From NCBI RefSeq assembly GCF_040126305.1, contig NZ_CP149511.1:1240001-1304000 (forward strand): DNA of 64,000 nucleotides, in the 5' to 3' direction. The stretch's first letter is position 1; every line of letters begins with the position of its first letter. This DNA is from Pararhizobium sp. A13. GTDB taxonomy: Bacteria > Pseudomonadota > Alphaproteobacteria > Rhizobiales > Rhizobiaceae. Both the position numbers and the translations under genes were made by a program. Below are positions 50,815 through 60,942 of this stretch, piece by piece. The notes under the pieces are model-generated. The model did no database searches, was not told the DNA's origin, and worked only from the letters and a program-made list of their open reading frames with translations.

Positions 50815-51896
50815 GCAGGATTTCTCATAGAATATCTGGGTTGGCGATCCGTGTTTCTGTCGAGCGCCATAGTGGGTGTCGTGTCACTCGTCTTCGGAAC
50901 CCCTCATATGCCGGAATCCAAGGACCCAAATGCAGCTGGCTTGGATTGGCCCGGTGCGGCTTCCTTCATCGCTACGCTGGCATTTTTTACATTCGCTGCA
51001 ATTCAGGCCCCGGCAAGTGGCTGGCGGTTGTGCTCGGTTCACTCCTTGCGTCGGCTGTGGGAGCGGTCGCATTCGTTACGATCGAGCTGACCGTAAAAAG
51101 ACCGATGCTGGATCTTTCACTTTTCCGGTTTCCAAAATTTGTGGGCGTCCAGGCTTTACCCATCGCGACCTGTTATTGCTATGTCGTGCTGCTCGTTCTG
51201 TTGCCGCTCCGACTGATCGGTATCGAAGATTTAACGGAACTCCATGCGGGCATCGTAATGATTTCATTGTCTGCGCCGATGCTCGTGGTTCCATTCGCGG
51301 CGGCGTCCCTGGTGCGCTGGATCAGCGCCGGCATAATCTCCGCGGTCGGGCTGGTGATCGCCGCCGGCGGCCTTTTGTGGCTTTCGAATGCAGCTCCAGG
51401 TGCGGACGTTTGGTCGTTTGCGTGGCCTATGATGGTCATCGGGCTCGGTGCCAGCATGCCCTGGGGGCTCATGGACGGCCTGTCGGTGAGTGTCGTACCA
51501 AAGGAGAGAGCTGGCATGGCGACGGGCATTTTCAGCACCACGCGCGTTGCCGGCGAGGGGGTGGCGCTTGCCATCACCAGCGCGGTTCTGGCGGCGTTTA
51601 TAAACACGGAACTTCGGCAAGCCGCCAATGGAAGCGGTCAGGGTTTGCCAGGAATTCAGATGTCTTCTCAGCATTTGGCCCTCGGAGATATCAACGCTGC
51701 GCTTGCTGATATCCCGGTGATCGACCATGCGACGATGGCGCATGTTGATGGCAACGCTTTTCAGAATGTCTTATACATTCTGGCGTCAATAACCGTCGCC
51801 TCTGCGGCGATCGTTTTTGCGCTGCTTAGGAATCCTAAAAGTGAAGTTGGCCGGGACGAAGATGGTCGTATGGCTTCACTTGAGCCTGCTGAATGA
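50815..51896 (+). pseudogene. MFS drug transporter remnant, 5'-truncated and frameshifted
   Basis: The remnant begins as GFLIEYLGWRSVFLSSAIVG in the middle of a 14-span DHA2/EmrB-like transporter (the GGFL..GWRW region after TM5). It continues as LDWPGAASFIATLAFFTFAA and changes frame near 51015 (from APASGW to KWLAVVLGSLLASAVGAVAF). It then runs through the normal C-terminal half (WPMMVIGLGASMPWGLMDGL, ERAGMATGIFSTTRVAGEGV). The N-terminal half is absent. It cannot make a working pump. Confidence 0.85.
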
Positions 51897-51925
51897 CAAT
51901 CAGGAAGTGCAATCAGGAGCACGAC

Positions 51926-52513
51926 ATGAACCGGCAGCTCTGTGAACGACGAGAATTTCTGCTCATGGGACTGGTCCTTTCGGCTGTTGCTCCCTCGCTG
52001 CTGTTCGCCGATGAAGCCCTCGGAGCCGCGAGTCCGACGCCGGCTTGCGGATCTCATGGTGGCGCGACGGCGTCCCAATCGGCAGGGCCATATTACCGGC
52101 TGGACTCCCCATTCAAGGACGATTTTACGAGCGATGTATCTTCCGGAGACCAGATCACCGTCAGAGGATACGTATTGGACAGTGGCTGCCGGCCTATTTT
52201 CGGGGCATTGCTGGATTTTTGGCAAGCCGACCAATCCGGCAGTTACGACAATGTTGGGTATCGGTTGCGCGGCCATCAATTCACGGATGATCAGGGTCGC
52301 TATGTTTTGAGGACAATCGTCCCGGGTCACTATCCTGGACGGACTCGACATATCCACGTTCGAGTGCAGCGGCCGAACGGGAGGCCACTCACGACGCAGC
52401 TCTACTTTCCCAGCCAATCGCGGAATGCTTCAGATGCGCTCTATCGTCCAGAGCTTCTTTTGAAAATCGACGGCGACGGAAACGTTGGCCGTTTTGATTT
52501 TGTTCTCCGTTGA
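51926..52513 (+). CDS. Exported intradiol dioxygenase-like protein
   Basis: The 195-residue protein starts at 51926 (AGGAG 6 bases upstream) with an export signal (CERREFLLMGLVLSAVAPSL) that has the twin-Arg form ERREFL. The mature part has the intradiol ring-cleavage dioxygenase core: ASQSAGPYYRLDSPFKDDFT, ALLDFWQADQSGSYDN, and the iron site YVLRTIVPGHYPGRTRHIHV with the Tyr and two His. Such exported relatives are poorly studied; catechol cleavage is a family possibility. It lies 29 bp after the MFS remnant. Confidence 0.85.
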   Translation: MNRQLCERREFLLMGLVLSAVAPSLLFADEALGAASPTPACGSHGGATASQSAGPYYRLDSPFKDDFTSDVSSGDQITVRGYVLDSGCRPIFGALLDFWQADQSGSYDNVGYRLRGHQFTDDQGRYVLRTIVPGHYPGRTRHIHVRVQRPNGRPLTTQLYFPSQSRNASDALYRPELLLKIDGDGNVGRFDFVLR

Positions 52514-52539
52514 TGTGTCTCGGCGTGGAGCTGTCCTCG

Positions 52540-52686
52540 CTAGAACAACAACTCGCCCATGAAGAGCTTTCTAAGCGCGGCGGCGACATTGGCGACCAGC
52601 GCTTCCTTTTTCGGGCCATGTTCCGGGTAGCGGGTCATGTTGTCGCCATTGTGCATGAAGACGTATCCCTCGTCAGGTTAGGGTCG
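52540..52686 (-). pseudogene. C-terminal remnant of an unidentified gene
   Basis: A minus-strand frame between two stops reads MHNGDNMTRYPEHGPKKEAL followed by VANVAAALRKLFMGELLF. It looks like the helical end of a globular protein, but no start or family is evident. It is the only hint of coding in the 306-bp gap 52514-52819. Confidence 0.25.
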
Positions 52687-52819
52687 ACGCCCTCCGCAAC
52701 AAAACTGTCACGCCATCGGCCTTACGGAAACTGTCGGCTTATCGCAGCAGCTGCTCAGGTAAAGTGAACATTCTTGAATTCAGAGGGTTAATATCAGATC
52801 TAAATCAAGAGGCACTGCC

Positions 52820-54118
52820 GTGGATTTCGTGCAGATGGTTCGACCGCTTGAAATCTGGTTCAGGACATTCGTGTTGAGCGAATGGACGTTCTACCAGCTC
52901 GGGATTATCGCGGTCGGTTACGCTTTCGCCTCCTTCGTCGCATCCAGAACCGAGCCGGCGATGGAAACCAGGGCCCGGCGCATCAAGGGCAACCCAGATC
53001 TGCTGCGCGTCATCATCGCCTTCATGCGCCGCCTGAAATGGTTATTTCTGATCCTTTGGCTGTGGCTTGCGAACGTCATACTCACGCAGGGTACCTGGCC
53101 CTCGCAGCGCTGGCTGGTCTCGACGGCGCTGACCCTGGCGGCCGCCTGGTTTGTAATTTCCGTGCTGACCAAGATCATCCGCAACCCGACCCTGTCGCGT
53201 GTGGTCGCCATCGCAAGCTGGGGGTACCTCGCCCTATACGCCACCGGGCTTGACGGTCCTGTCCTGTCGGCGCTGGATGGTGCCGCCGTCAATCTGGGAG
53301 CGATGCGTCTCTCGCTTCTGATCGTCCTAAAGGCGGTTGTCCTAACAATCGCCCTTATTTGGGTCGCAGTGCTCCTCGGCAATGTGCTTTCCCATTGGCT
53401 CCAACGCTCGGGCGACCTTTCGCCGTCGTTCAAAGTGCTGATCAGCAAGGTCATCAAGATCGGACTGATCGTGATCGCCGGTGCGATCGCATTGTCCGCG
53501 ACGGGTATCGATCTCACGGCGCTAACGGTCTTTTCGGGTGCTGTCGGTGTCGGAATTGGCTTCGGACTGCAGAAGGTAGTGTCCAATTTCATTTCCGGGA
53601 TCATCATCCTGCTCGACAAGTCTATCAAGCCCGGCGACACGATCACGCTTGGCGACACGTTCGGATCCATTCGCGATCTCCGTGCACGTTTCGTGTCAGT
53701 CATTACCCGCGACGGGAAGGAATACCTTATCCCCAACGAGGACTTCATCTCGCAGCAGGTGGTAAACTGGTCCTTTTCCAGCGACTACGTCCGTATCGAT
53801 GTCGATTTCGGCACGTCGTATGATAGTGATCCGCATGAGGTGGTGCGGATCGCCATCGAAACTGCATCGGCCGTTCCCCGCGTCGCTAACGACTACAAGG
53901 CCCCGGTCTGCTGGATGACGGCCTTTGGTGCCTCCTCGCTGGATTTCCGCCTCCGCTTCTGGATCTCCGATCCTGCAAACGGCCTGACCAATATTCGCGG
54001 CCAAGTCCTCATGGCATTATGGGATGCGTTCAAGGAGAAGGGGATAACCATCCCCTTCCCACATCGAGAAATTATCATGAAGACGCCTGTGGAGATTCAA
54101 CGACCACCGGGACGATAG
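52820..54118 (+). CDS. MscS-family mechanosensitive channel
   Basis: The 432-residue protein starts at a GTG (52820) with AAGAGG upstream. About five membrane spans lie before residue 250, followed by the pore helix and beta-domain: LTVFSGAVGVGIGFGLQKVV, SNFISGIIILLDKSIKPGDT, FGSIRDLRARFVSVITRDGK and EYLIPNEDFISQQVVNWS. It is a mid-size MscS homologue of the inner membrane that would release solutes at hypo-osmotic shock. It is a single gene. The C-terminal domain (DFRLRFWISDPANGLTNIRG) is intact. Confidence 0.9.
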   Translation: MDFVQMVRPLEIWFRTFVLSEWTFYQLGIIAVGYAFASFVASRTEPAMETRARRIKGNPDLLRVIIAFMRRLKWLFLILWLWLANVILTQGTWPSQRWLVSTALTLAAAWFVISVLTKIIRNPTLSRVVAIASWGYLALYATGLDGPVLSALDGAAVNLGAMRLSLLIVLKAVVLTIALIWVAVLLGNVLSHWLQRSGDLSPSFKVLISKVIKIGLIVIAGAIALSATGIDLTALTVFSGAVGVGIGFGLQKVVSNFISGIIILLDKSIKPGDTITLGDTFGSIRDLRARFVSVITRDGKEYLIPNEDFISQQVVNWSFSSDYVRIDVDFGTSYDSDPHEVVRIAIETASAVPRVANDYKAPVCWMTAFGASSLDFRLRFWISDPANGLTNIRGQVLMALWDAFKEKGITIPFPHREIIMKTPVEIQRPPGR

Positions 54119-54481
54119 GCATCGTGAAGGCAGACTAGTCAGAGACTTCGGCCAGCTTGGCTTCGACAATAGCGGAAATTGGGCAGAAGTCTCCAGCGCT
54201 CAGCCCTTGCCATATTCCCCAGTCTGGCCGGCGTCTGTCGCTCAGGGTCATGGGCGACGTCGCCTTGCGGCCGAACGAAAAATCTCACCGGGGTTCGATA
54301 TCGCGAAGGCGTCGCTTTTCGGCGCCGATGGATCCCTTGGCTCTTTTATTACAAAAATTTAAGCATTTATAACGGCTTGGTGATCGGCCGTCGCGAAATA
54401 TGTCTTTTTTGCGCCGCAATATCGGGGGCTCTATAGCGTTTGGAACGCATAGCGCAAACTTTCCAAAACCCGGTCGTTCGC
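54119..54481. other. Gene-free stretch before the efflux operon
   Basis: No gene is supported. The stretch is more AT-rich at its right end (54340-54480) and probably contains the promoter of the RND operon. I could not fix -35 and -10 boxes. Confidence 0.4.
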
Positions 54482-55747
54482 ATGAAAAAATTTTGGCCAA
54501 TTGTATGCGTTGTTGCAATCGTCGGTGCCGGCGTGTGGGAGAGTGGCCGCATTCCCTATCTTTCGCAATTGACCAGACAGTCAGTTCATCAAGCTCGCGG
54601 CGATGGCCAACGGGCCGGCAGCGTGCAAGCCGGCGATCAGGCAGGTGGTAGCCAGCACCGGCGCGGCAATGACGGACCGATACTCGTCAAGACGGTGGCG
54701 GCAACCAAAACGACGCTGCCGATAGACGTCACCGCAGTAGGCTGGGCCGAAGCCGATGACACAACGGCAATCGCCGCGCAGGAACAGGGCGTGGTCACCG
54801 CGATCGATGCGACGGATGGCGCGGTTGTCAAACAAGGTGATTTGATTGCCGAACTCGACGATCGCACGGCGCAGGCCGCCGTCGATCGGGACAATGCAAC
54901 GATCGTTCGGGACAACGCCACCTTGACGGAGACAGAGGCCGCTCTGAACCGAGCGAACGATCTTCTTGTTCAGAACGCTGGAACACAACAGACCTACGAG
55001 CAGGCGAAGGCGGCGCGCGATACGGCATCCGCTACGGTGGAGGTCGACAAGGCCAACCTTGCCGCCGATCACGTTCTCTTGGAGAATACCCTTGTCCGCG
55101 CGCCCTTTGATGGCCGTCTGGGCGGTATCGGCGTCAGCCGCGGCGCCTTCCTCAATGCGGGGGCGGCGATCGTGACGATTGCCAAATATGATCCGATCTA
55201 TGTGAAGTTTCATCTGGAGGAGCGCAATCTGCGCCGGTTGAAACTGGCGCTTGCCGCCGGACCTGTCGAGGTGACGACGGTTCCACAGTCGGACAAGGGC
55301 AAGGCTCGTCAGGGGCAGATAAGCTTCTACGACAATACGGTGGACACTGCTTCGGGCACGATCCTTGCCAAGGCAAAGTTCGAAAATGCCTCGGGAGCGC
55401 TCTGGCCCGGGCAATCCGTCAATCTTGTGGTGCACTTCAACGATCCCGAGCAGCAGATCGTCGTGCCGACCGTCGCGGTCAACCCGGGCGCAGACGGCTT
55501 CTACTCCTACGTCGTCAAGGATGGCAAGGTTAAGCTGATGCCGGTCACTGTCGCCCGTTCCGAAGGCGGTTTCACTGTCCTTGCACAGGGTCTCACAGAC
55601 GGCGACCACGTGGTGATCGAAGGCCAGGCACAGCTGAGCGACCAACAGCATGTCAACGAACAGTTCCGCGGCCGGACGGAGAACTTGGCTTCTGCCGATC
55701 AGCCGGGGGAGCAACCCGAAACTATCCAGACAGCCGCGCAACCATGA
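54482..55747 (+). CDS. RND efflux periplasmic adaptor (HlyD/MdtA-like)
   Basis: The start at 54482 (MKKFWPIVCVVAIVGAGVWE) gives 421 residues with an N-terminal membrane anchor; a TTG at 54440 is a poorer alternative. A lipoyl-like domain (VVTAIDATDGAVVKQGDLIA), a helical hairpin (AALNRANDLLVQNAGTQQTY) and LENTLVRAPFDGRLGGIGVS with the beta-barrel part follow the membrane fusion protein order. It is translationally coupled to the pump gene by a 4-bp overlap. No outer-membrane channel gene is in the window. Confidence 0.9.
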   Translation: MKKFWPIVCVVAIVGAGVWESGRIPYLSQLTRQSVHQARGDGQRAGSVQAGDQAGGSQHRRGNDGPILVKTVAATKTTLPIDVTAVGWAEADDTTAIAAQEQGVVTAIDATDGAVVKQGDLIAELDDRTAQAAVDRDNATIVRDNATLTETEAALNRANDLLVQNAGTQQTYEQAKAARDTASATVEVDKANLAADHVLLENTLVRAPFDGRLGGIGVSRGAFLNAGAAIVTIAKYDPIYVKFHLEERNLRRLKLALAAGPVEVTTVPQSDKGKARQGQISFYDNTVDTASGTILAKAKFENASGALWPGQSVNLVVHFNDPEQQIVVPTVAVNPGADGFYSYVVKDGKVKLMPVTVARSEGGFTVLAQGLTDGDHVVIEGQAQLSDQQHVNEQFRGRTENLASADQPGEQPETIQTAAQP

Positions 55748-58700
55748 TCCCGACCCTCTGCATCCAGCGCCCTGTCGCGACCACGCTTCTTGCCATCGGT
55801 GTCGTGCTCGCCGGTATCGCAGGCTACCAGCGGGTGCCCGTCTCAGCGCTGCCGCAGGTCGATTTTCCGACGATCAGTGTGTCAGCGTCACTGACTGGCG
55901 CATCGCCGCAAACCATGGCGACTTCCGTTTCGACACCGCTCATCAAGCAGTTTCAGACGATTCCCGGCATCGACGAAATCAGCGCGACGAACTCTCTTGG
56001 CAATACCAGCATCGTTCTGCAATTCGATTTGAACCGGAATATCGATGCCGCCGCCGTCGATGTCCAGGCGGCGATCTCGCATGCAACCCGGCAGTTGCCG
56101 GACAACATGACCACGCCCCCCAGCTATCGCAAGACCAATCCGGCGGACGCGCCGGTGATGCTGCTTGCCGTGCAAAGTGACACGATGCCGTACAGCAAGC
56201 TGGATGAGATAGCCGAAGACGTCATCTCGCCTTCGCTGTCGACACTTCCGGGCGTTGCCGAGGTCACCGTGTTCGGCGCCCAGACCTACGCTGTGCGTGT
56301 CGAAGTCGATCCGGACAAACTGCTCACCCGGAACATCGGCATTGACACCGTCAACCAGGCAATCGCCGCCGCTAACAATCAGGCTCCAGTCGGCTCTCTG
56401 CAGAACGATGTGCAGAGCATGACAATCAATGCCGAAACGCAGCGCACGAATGCCCAACAGTTCCGCTCGCTGGTCATCGCCAACCCCAATGGCGCACCGA
56501 TCCATCTGGAAGATGTCGCCGATGTTCAAGACAGCGTCGAGAACCAGGATACGGGCAGCTGGTATGATGGAAAGCGCGGCATTACCCTTGCCGTCCAACG
56601 CCAGCCGGACGCCAATACCGTCGATGTCGTCGACGCTATCAATGCGAAGTTACCGGGCTTGCATGCCGAGATGCCGGCATCCGTCTCAGTGAAGGCCATG
56701 AACGATTCGGCAAAGCCGATCCGCGGCGCTATCTCGGACGTCAAATTCACGTTGCTGCTGACGATCGCCCTGGTGGTCCTCGTTATCTATCTCTTCACCG
56801 GTCATCTGACCGCGACGATTATTCCGGGCCTCGCCGTGCCGCTTTCGCTAATTTCGACTTTCGGCATGATGGATGTGCTCAGCTACAGTATCGACAACAT
56901 CTCGCTGCTTGGTTTGACCTTGGCGGTCGGTCTCGTCGTCGACGATGCGATCGTCATGCTGGAGAACATCCTCCGCCACATCGAAGACGGAATGCCGGCG
57001 CGGGAGGCGGCGATCAAGGGTGCCGCCGAAGTCAGCTATACCATCATCTCGATGTCGGCCTCGCTGGTGGCAGTCTTTATCCCGATCCTGCTGATGGGCG
57101 GCCCCGTGGGGCGCATCTTCAACGAATTCGGCATGGTGGTCGCTATCGCGATCATCTGTTCGGCAATCGTTTCCTTGACGGTTACTCCGATGCTTGGCTC
57201 GCGCCTTTCCAGCCGGCACAGCAGGGCACCCTTCATCCTGCGTCTTTTCGATGCCGGTTTCGAGCGGGCATTCAGGGGATATGACAGATCGGTGGCCTGG
57301 TGCCTCAGCCATCGTCCGGCAATTCTACTGCTGTTCTTCTCGTCCATCGGGCTCACGGCTTATCTATTCATGACGATACCCACGAGCTTCTTCCCGACTG
57401 AAGACATAGGTCGACTGACCATCTCGACCCGTGCGCGGCAGGACATCTCCTACTCCGCGATGCGGGATCTGCAGAATAGGGCGGCTGCACTGGTGAAGCA
57501 GAACCCGGCCGTGAACCACGTCATGTCGATCGTCGGCGGCAATGTCCGCAGCCCGATCAACAACGGCACGATGTATGTGGAGCTCAAGGACAAGGCACAG
57601 CGTCCAGCGCTCGACCAGACACTGCGCGAATTGCGCACTAGCATCAGCAAAATCCCCGGCCTGCAAGCGTTCATCACACCGCAACAGAGCCTGCGCTTCG
57701 GCGGACGCCAGACAGCCAGCCAGTATCAGCTTGTCGTCCAGGCGCTGAGTGCCGACCAGACGACCTTGTGGTCCGGCCGCCTTGAGGCCGCTATGCTTGC
57801 CGATCGGCGATTCACGGATGTGACCTCGGATGCACAGAACAACGCCCTGCAGGCCAATGTTGTCGTCGACACGGAGAAGGCCGCAGCCTACGGCATTACC
57901 GACAGCCAGTTACGAACGACGCTGCAAGAATCGTTCGGCAGCTATGCAGCGGCGCAGATTCAATCGACCGGGGACAGTTACAACGTGATCGTGGAATACG
58001 ATACGAAGAAGCCTTGGGATGACCAGAAGCTGCAGGAAATCCGCGTCGCCTCCGACACCGCCACCCTAGTGCCCTTGTCCAACTTTGCAAAGGTCAGCAG
58101 AGCAACCGGGCCGGTCACGATCAACCAGACGGGACAACTCGTCTCGACCACGGTATCGTTCAATCTTCCCGCGGGCGAAGCGCTGAGTGACGCCACGGCG
58201 GCGATCGACCAGATAAAGAGGGACATAGGCCTGCCGGCGGATATATTCACTTCTTATGGAGGAACCGCACAAATCTTCCAGCAGTCGCAGGGAAACACTC
58301 CGATGCTGATCCTTGCAGCGATACTGACGATCTATGTTGTTCTCGGTGTCCTCTACGAGAGTTTCATCCACCCGCTGACCATTCTCTCAGGTCTGCCGTC
58401 GGCCGCTCTCGGCGCGCTGCTGGCGCTCAGAATAATGGGCTTCGACTTGTCGATTATTGCTCTCATCGGACTGCTGATGCTGATCGGCATCGTCAAGAAA
58501 AATGCAATCATGATGATCGACGTGGCGCTGGAGAATTTGCGATCTCCAGGCATGACTGCGTCGGAAGCAATCCACGAGGCCTGCGTGCGGCGATTCCGGC
58601 CCATCATGATGACAACATTCTGCGCCCTCCTCGGCGCCCTGCCGATTGCGCTCGGCACCGGCGCCAGCTCCGAACTGCGCCAGCCGCTCGGCATTGCCGT

Positions 58701-58857
58701 CGTCGGCGGCTTGATCATTTCGCAGGCGCTGACGCTGTTCATCACGCCGATCATCTTCGTGGAAATGGACAGGCTGAACAGCTGGATGGCCAATCTTGGG
58801 AGCAGAAGAAAGCACGCCGAGGGAGCGCGTCCACCAGCGGCAGCCGCCGCGGAATGA
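55744..58857 (+). CDS. RND multidrug efflux permease (MdtB/C-like)
   Basis: The 1037-residue inner-membrane pump starts at the ATG overlapping the adaptor stop. MIPTLCIQRPVATTLLAIGV, GIDEISATNSLGNTSIVLQF, LGLTLAVGLVVDDAIVMLEN with the proton-relay Asp pair, and GLLMLIGIVKKNAIMMIDVA near the C-terminus are hallmark RND/HAE1 motifs. It is closest in pattern to MdtB/MdtC-type pumps. It probably exports lipophilic drugs, bile-like compounds or plant phenolics. The gene looks full length and intact. Confidence 0.93.
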   Translation: MIPTLCIQRPVATTLLAIGVVLAGIAGYQRVPVSALPQVDFPTISVSASLTGASPQTMATSVSTPLIKQFQTIPGIDEISATNSLGNTSIVLQFDLNRNIDAAAVDVQAAISHATRQLPDNMTTPPSYRKTNPADAPVMLLAVQSDTMPYSKLDEIAEDVISPSLSTLPGVAEVTVFGAQTYAVRVEVDPDKLLTRNIGIDTVNQAIAAANNQAPVGSLQNDVQSMTINAETQRTNAQQFRSLVIANPNGAPIHLEDVADVQDSVENQDTGSWYDGKRGITLAVQRQPDANTVDVVDAINAKLPGLHAEMPASVSVKAMNDSAKPIRGAISDVKFTLLLTIALVVLVIYLFTGHLTATIIPGLAVPLSLISTFGMMDVLSYSIDNISLLGLTLAVGLVVDDAIVMLENILRHIEDGMPAREAAIKGAAEVSYTIISMSASLVAVFIPILLMGGPVGRIFNEFGMVVAIAIICSAIVSLTVTPMLGSRLSSRHSRAPFILRLFDAGFERAFRGYDRSVAWCLSHRPAILLLFFSSIGLTAYLFMTIPTSFFPTEDIGRLTISTRARQDISYSAMRDLQNRAAALVKQNPAVNHVMSIVGGNVRSPINNGTMYVELKDKAQRPALDQTLRELRTSISKIPGLQAFITPQQSLRFGGRQTASQYQLVVQALSADQTTLWSGRLEAAMLADRRFTDVTSDAQNNALQANVVVDTEKAAAYGITDSQLRTTLQESFGSYAAAQIQSTGDSYNVIVEYDTKKPWDDQKLQEIRVASDTATLVPLSNFAKVSRATGPVTINQTGQLVSTTVSFNLPAGEALSDATAAIDQIKRDIGLPADIFTSYGGTAQIFQQSQGNTPMLILAAILTIYVVLGVLYESFIHPLTILSGLPSAALGALLALRIMGFDLSIIALIGLLMLIGIVKKNAIMMIDVALENLRSPGMTASEAIHEACVRRFRPIMMTTFCALLGALPIALGTGASSELRQPLGIAVVGGLIISQALTLFITPIIFVEMDRLNSWMANLGSRRKHAEGARPPAAAAAE

Positions 58858-59500
58858 ACACCAGGTCGGTATTCTACGCTTTATGCGGATCAGTGAGAGT
58901 GCGGAAATTGGACAGCGGATGTCCAGAAATCACCGAGTATTTGGCTCCCTTGCCGGAGAGATGAAGCGGTGATGTCATGTCTGGATGGCGAAATCTCCGA
59001 GCATGAGCAACTATATCCACAATGAAGGCGCGAGTGACGAATGGTGGCGCCTCATATGGACGATGATCGACGACACGCCATGTGTGGACGGCCATCACTT
59101 GATCGAGTAACCCCGCTTCGACCCGTAACGGCCTTTGGTCGTCGCGGCTTGACCTACCAGATCGGCAACTGATCTTCAGTGCAAGAGCATTCGGGAGTCT
59201 TCTCCCCCTTGAGGTCATTCGCGACATTTGGCCTCTCCATCGTGTCGTCCATGACATGGATCACGATTCGCTGTTTACCGCTTGCTCGTGGGCCTATGTT
59301 AGGCCATTCTCATGTTGGATCCTGGCTGTACGGCATGACGAAAGGTCAGGCCTTGCAACGCTCAGTATCGACCTCGGCAACATAGCGGAGGCCGAACGCT
59401 GTTTTGCCTTGGAGCAGGACGTTTCGCCCAGCACGGACTCGACCTCGAAGCACTTGCCGTGCTGCCTTTCTTGACAGATCCCTGGGCGAGGAGGTTGTCC
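58858..59500. other. Gene-free stretch of unclear content
   Basis: In these 643 bp I see only weak frames. A 127-codon minus-strand frame (58874-59257) has no recognisable motif. A short plus frame with MSNYIHNEGASDEWWRLIWT looks protein-like for 34 residues and may be a remnant. No repeats stand out. Confidence 0.35.
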
Positions 59501-60184
59501 ATGTCTACGCCGTATGTCGACCATCCGTTACAGCCGGGCGACCAGGCCCCGAACATGGTGCTGGATGCGATCTCGCGCGAGGGGAAGATCGCACTTGATG
59601 ATTTTCGCGGCCGCAGCCCGTTGTTGATCGGCTTGTTTCGAGGCCTGCATTGTCCGTTCTGCCGGCGCCATGTCGCGGCGATGGCACAACTCAACCCGGC
59701 CCTGCGTGAAAAAGGCGTTGAATCTCTCGCGGTGGTAAACACCCCGGTCGAGCGCGCGCGCCTCTATTTCCGTTACCATCCGATACCCGATCTTCTTGCC
59801 GCATCCGACCCGGTACGGGCCTTGCACCGCGCCTTCGGCTTACCCATCATCGAATTCACGGAGAACGAAACGGATTGGCCGTACAAGGTCGGAATGGACG
59901 AGGTCATGACGATGCGGGTCGATCGGCCGGAGGAGTTGCCCGAACCGATGGACCCGGCCACAGCAGGCGACCTTCTCAGCAAGAAGGATGGGTACGAAAT
60001 CACAGAAGCAGATCAGCAGATGAGGATACCCGGCCATATGCAACTTGTCGGCCACTTCCTTCTCGATCGAGAAGGTGTGGTGCGCTGGAGCTTCACGGAA
60101 GTTGAAGGAGAAGGCCGAAATGTGTGCCGGGCGCTGAAACCTGAAGAATTGATGGCGGCAGCTTCCCAAGTCGCACATAAATAG
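59501..60184 (+). CDS. AhpC/TSA-type peroxiredoxin
   Basis: The start at 59501 has GGAGG 7 bases upstream and gives 227 residues (MSTPYVDHPLQPGDQAPNMV). A thioredoxin fold with GLFRGLHCPFCRRHVAAMAQ carries a CxxC-type active site rather than the single peroxidatic Cys of classic AhpC. VESLAVVNTPVERARLYFRY and ASDPVRALHRAFGLPI follow the redoxin pattern. The C-terminal part has GHFLLDREGVVRWSF. It probably reduces peroxides or disulfides in the cytosol. It stands alone. Confidence 0.85.
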   Translation: MSTPYVDHPLQPGDQAPNMVLDAISREGKIALDDFRGRSPLLIGLFRGLHCPFCRRHVAAMAQLNPALREKGVESLAVVNTPVERARLYFRYHPIPDLLAASDPVRALHRAFGLPIIEFTENETDWPYKVGMDEVMTMRVDRPEELPEPMDPATAGDLLSKKDGYEITEADQQMRIPGHMQLVGHFLLDREGVVRWSFTEVEGEGRNVCRALKPEELMAAASQVAHK

Positions 60185-60942
60185 CAGCCCACGACCACCG
60201 TCGCGTGTGGTACTGTGGGTTCGAACAATCCTTGCGATGGTCAAGCGCGGCGGCCACGGTCTGCCCGCAGGCTTCGTGATAGCTCTCATGGAAGCGCACC
60301 AGAGGCGCCGGCTTTCCACCGAGCCCGTGTGAAAACGGCGCGTTTCCACAAAGGCTCCGAAGCGGAGGTTCGTTTGATCCGGACAAACTCGCACTTATGG
60401 CCGATACTGTTGGAAAAGTCGGTTTTCTATAACGTCTGATTTTTTGGGGCCGGAGAGGCCGATACTGAAAATTGGCTGGGGGGACCTACCAATTTTGCGA
60501 TCAAGCAACGTGTGAGGCGCGTAGCCAAATTGGGACGGTATCGAGCGGCAACATTCGCTTAGACCGCGAAATGGCGGACTTTTCGGCGCGCCCCGATTTG
60601 GACTTTTTCTTCAACAATATCGGCCCAGAGCGGACACTGCGCTTTGGCCGCATTGGGGTGTTAGCGTGGATGGTCTGAGCTAACAGAAATCCACAACAAT
60701 CAAAAGCCCGCGACGGTCCACGCTGTGTGAGAACCGATCGATCCATCTGATTGGCGGGGTCAGCTATGGATCATGCAGTCCCCATGCGGGGGGCTGATCT
60801 GAGCTTGATGCTGCGGACTGGTCGGGTGCTGGTAAACTTCCATTCGCTCTGCACCGAGGGCTACGCCGCGCTCCACCAACTGGTCGATATTAATTTCTGC
60901 GGCTGGGCCGTTAATTCCGAGTGCTGCAGCAGAGGAACAGAC
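60185..60942. other. Gene-free stretch with an insertion-sequence end remnant
   Basis: These 758 bp contain no supported gene. At 60313-60337 TTTCCACCGAGCCCGTGTGA followed by AAACG matches the end of the IS1182-like fragment at 61834-61858 with two differences. It is in the same orientation, so a partial element or its end once lay here. The frames to the right are unconvincing. Confidence 0.55.
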
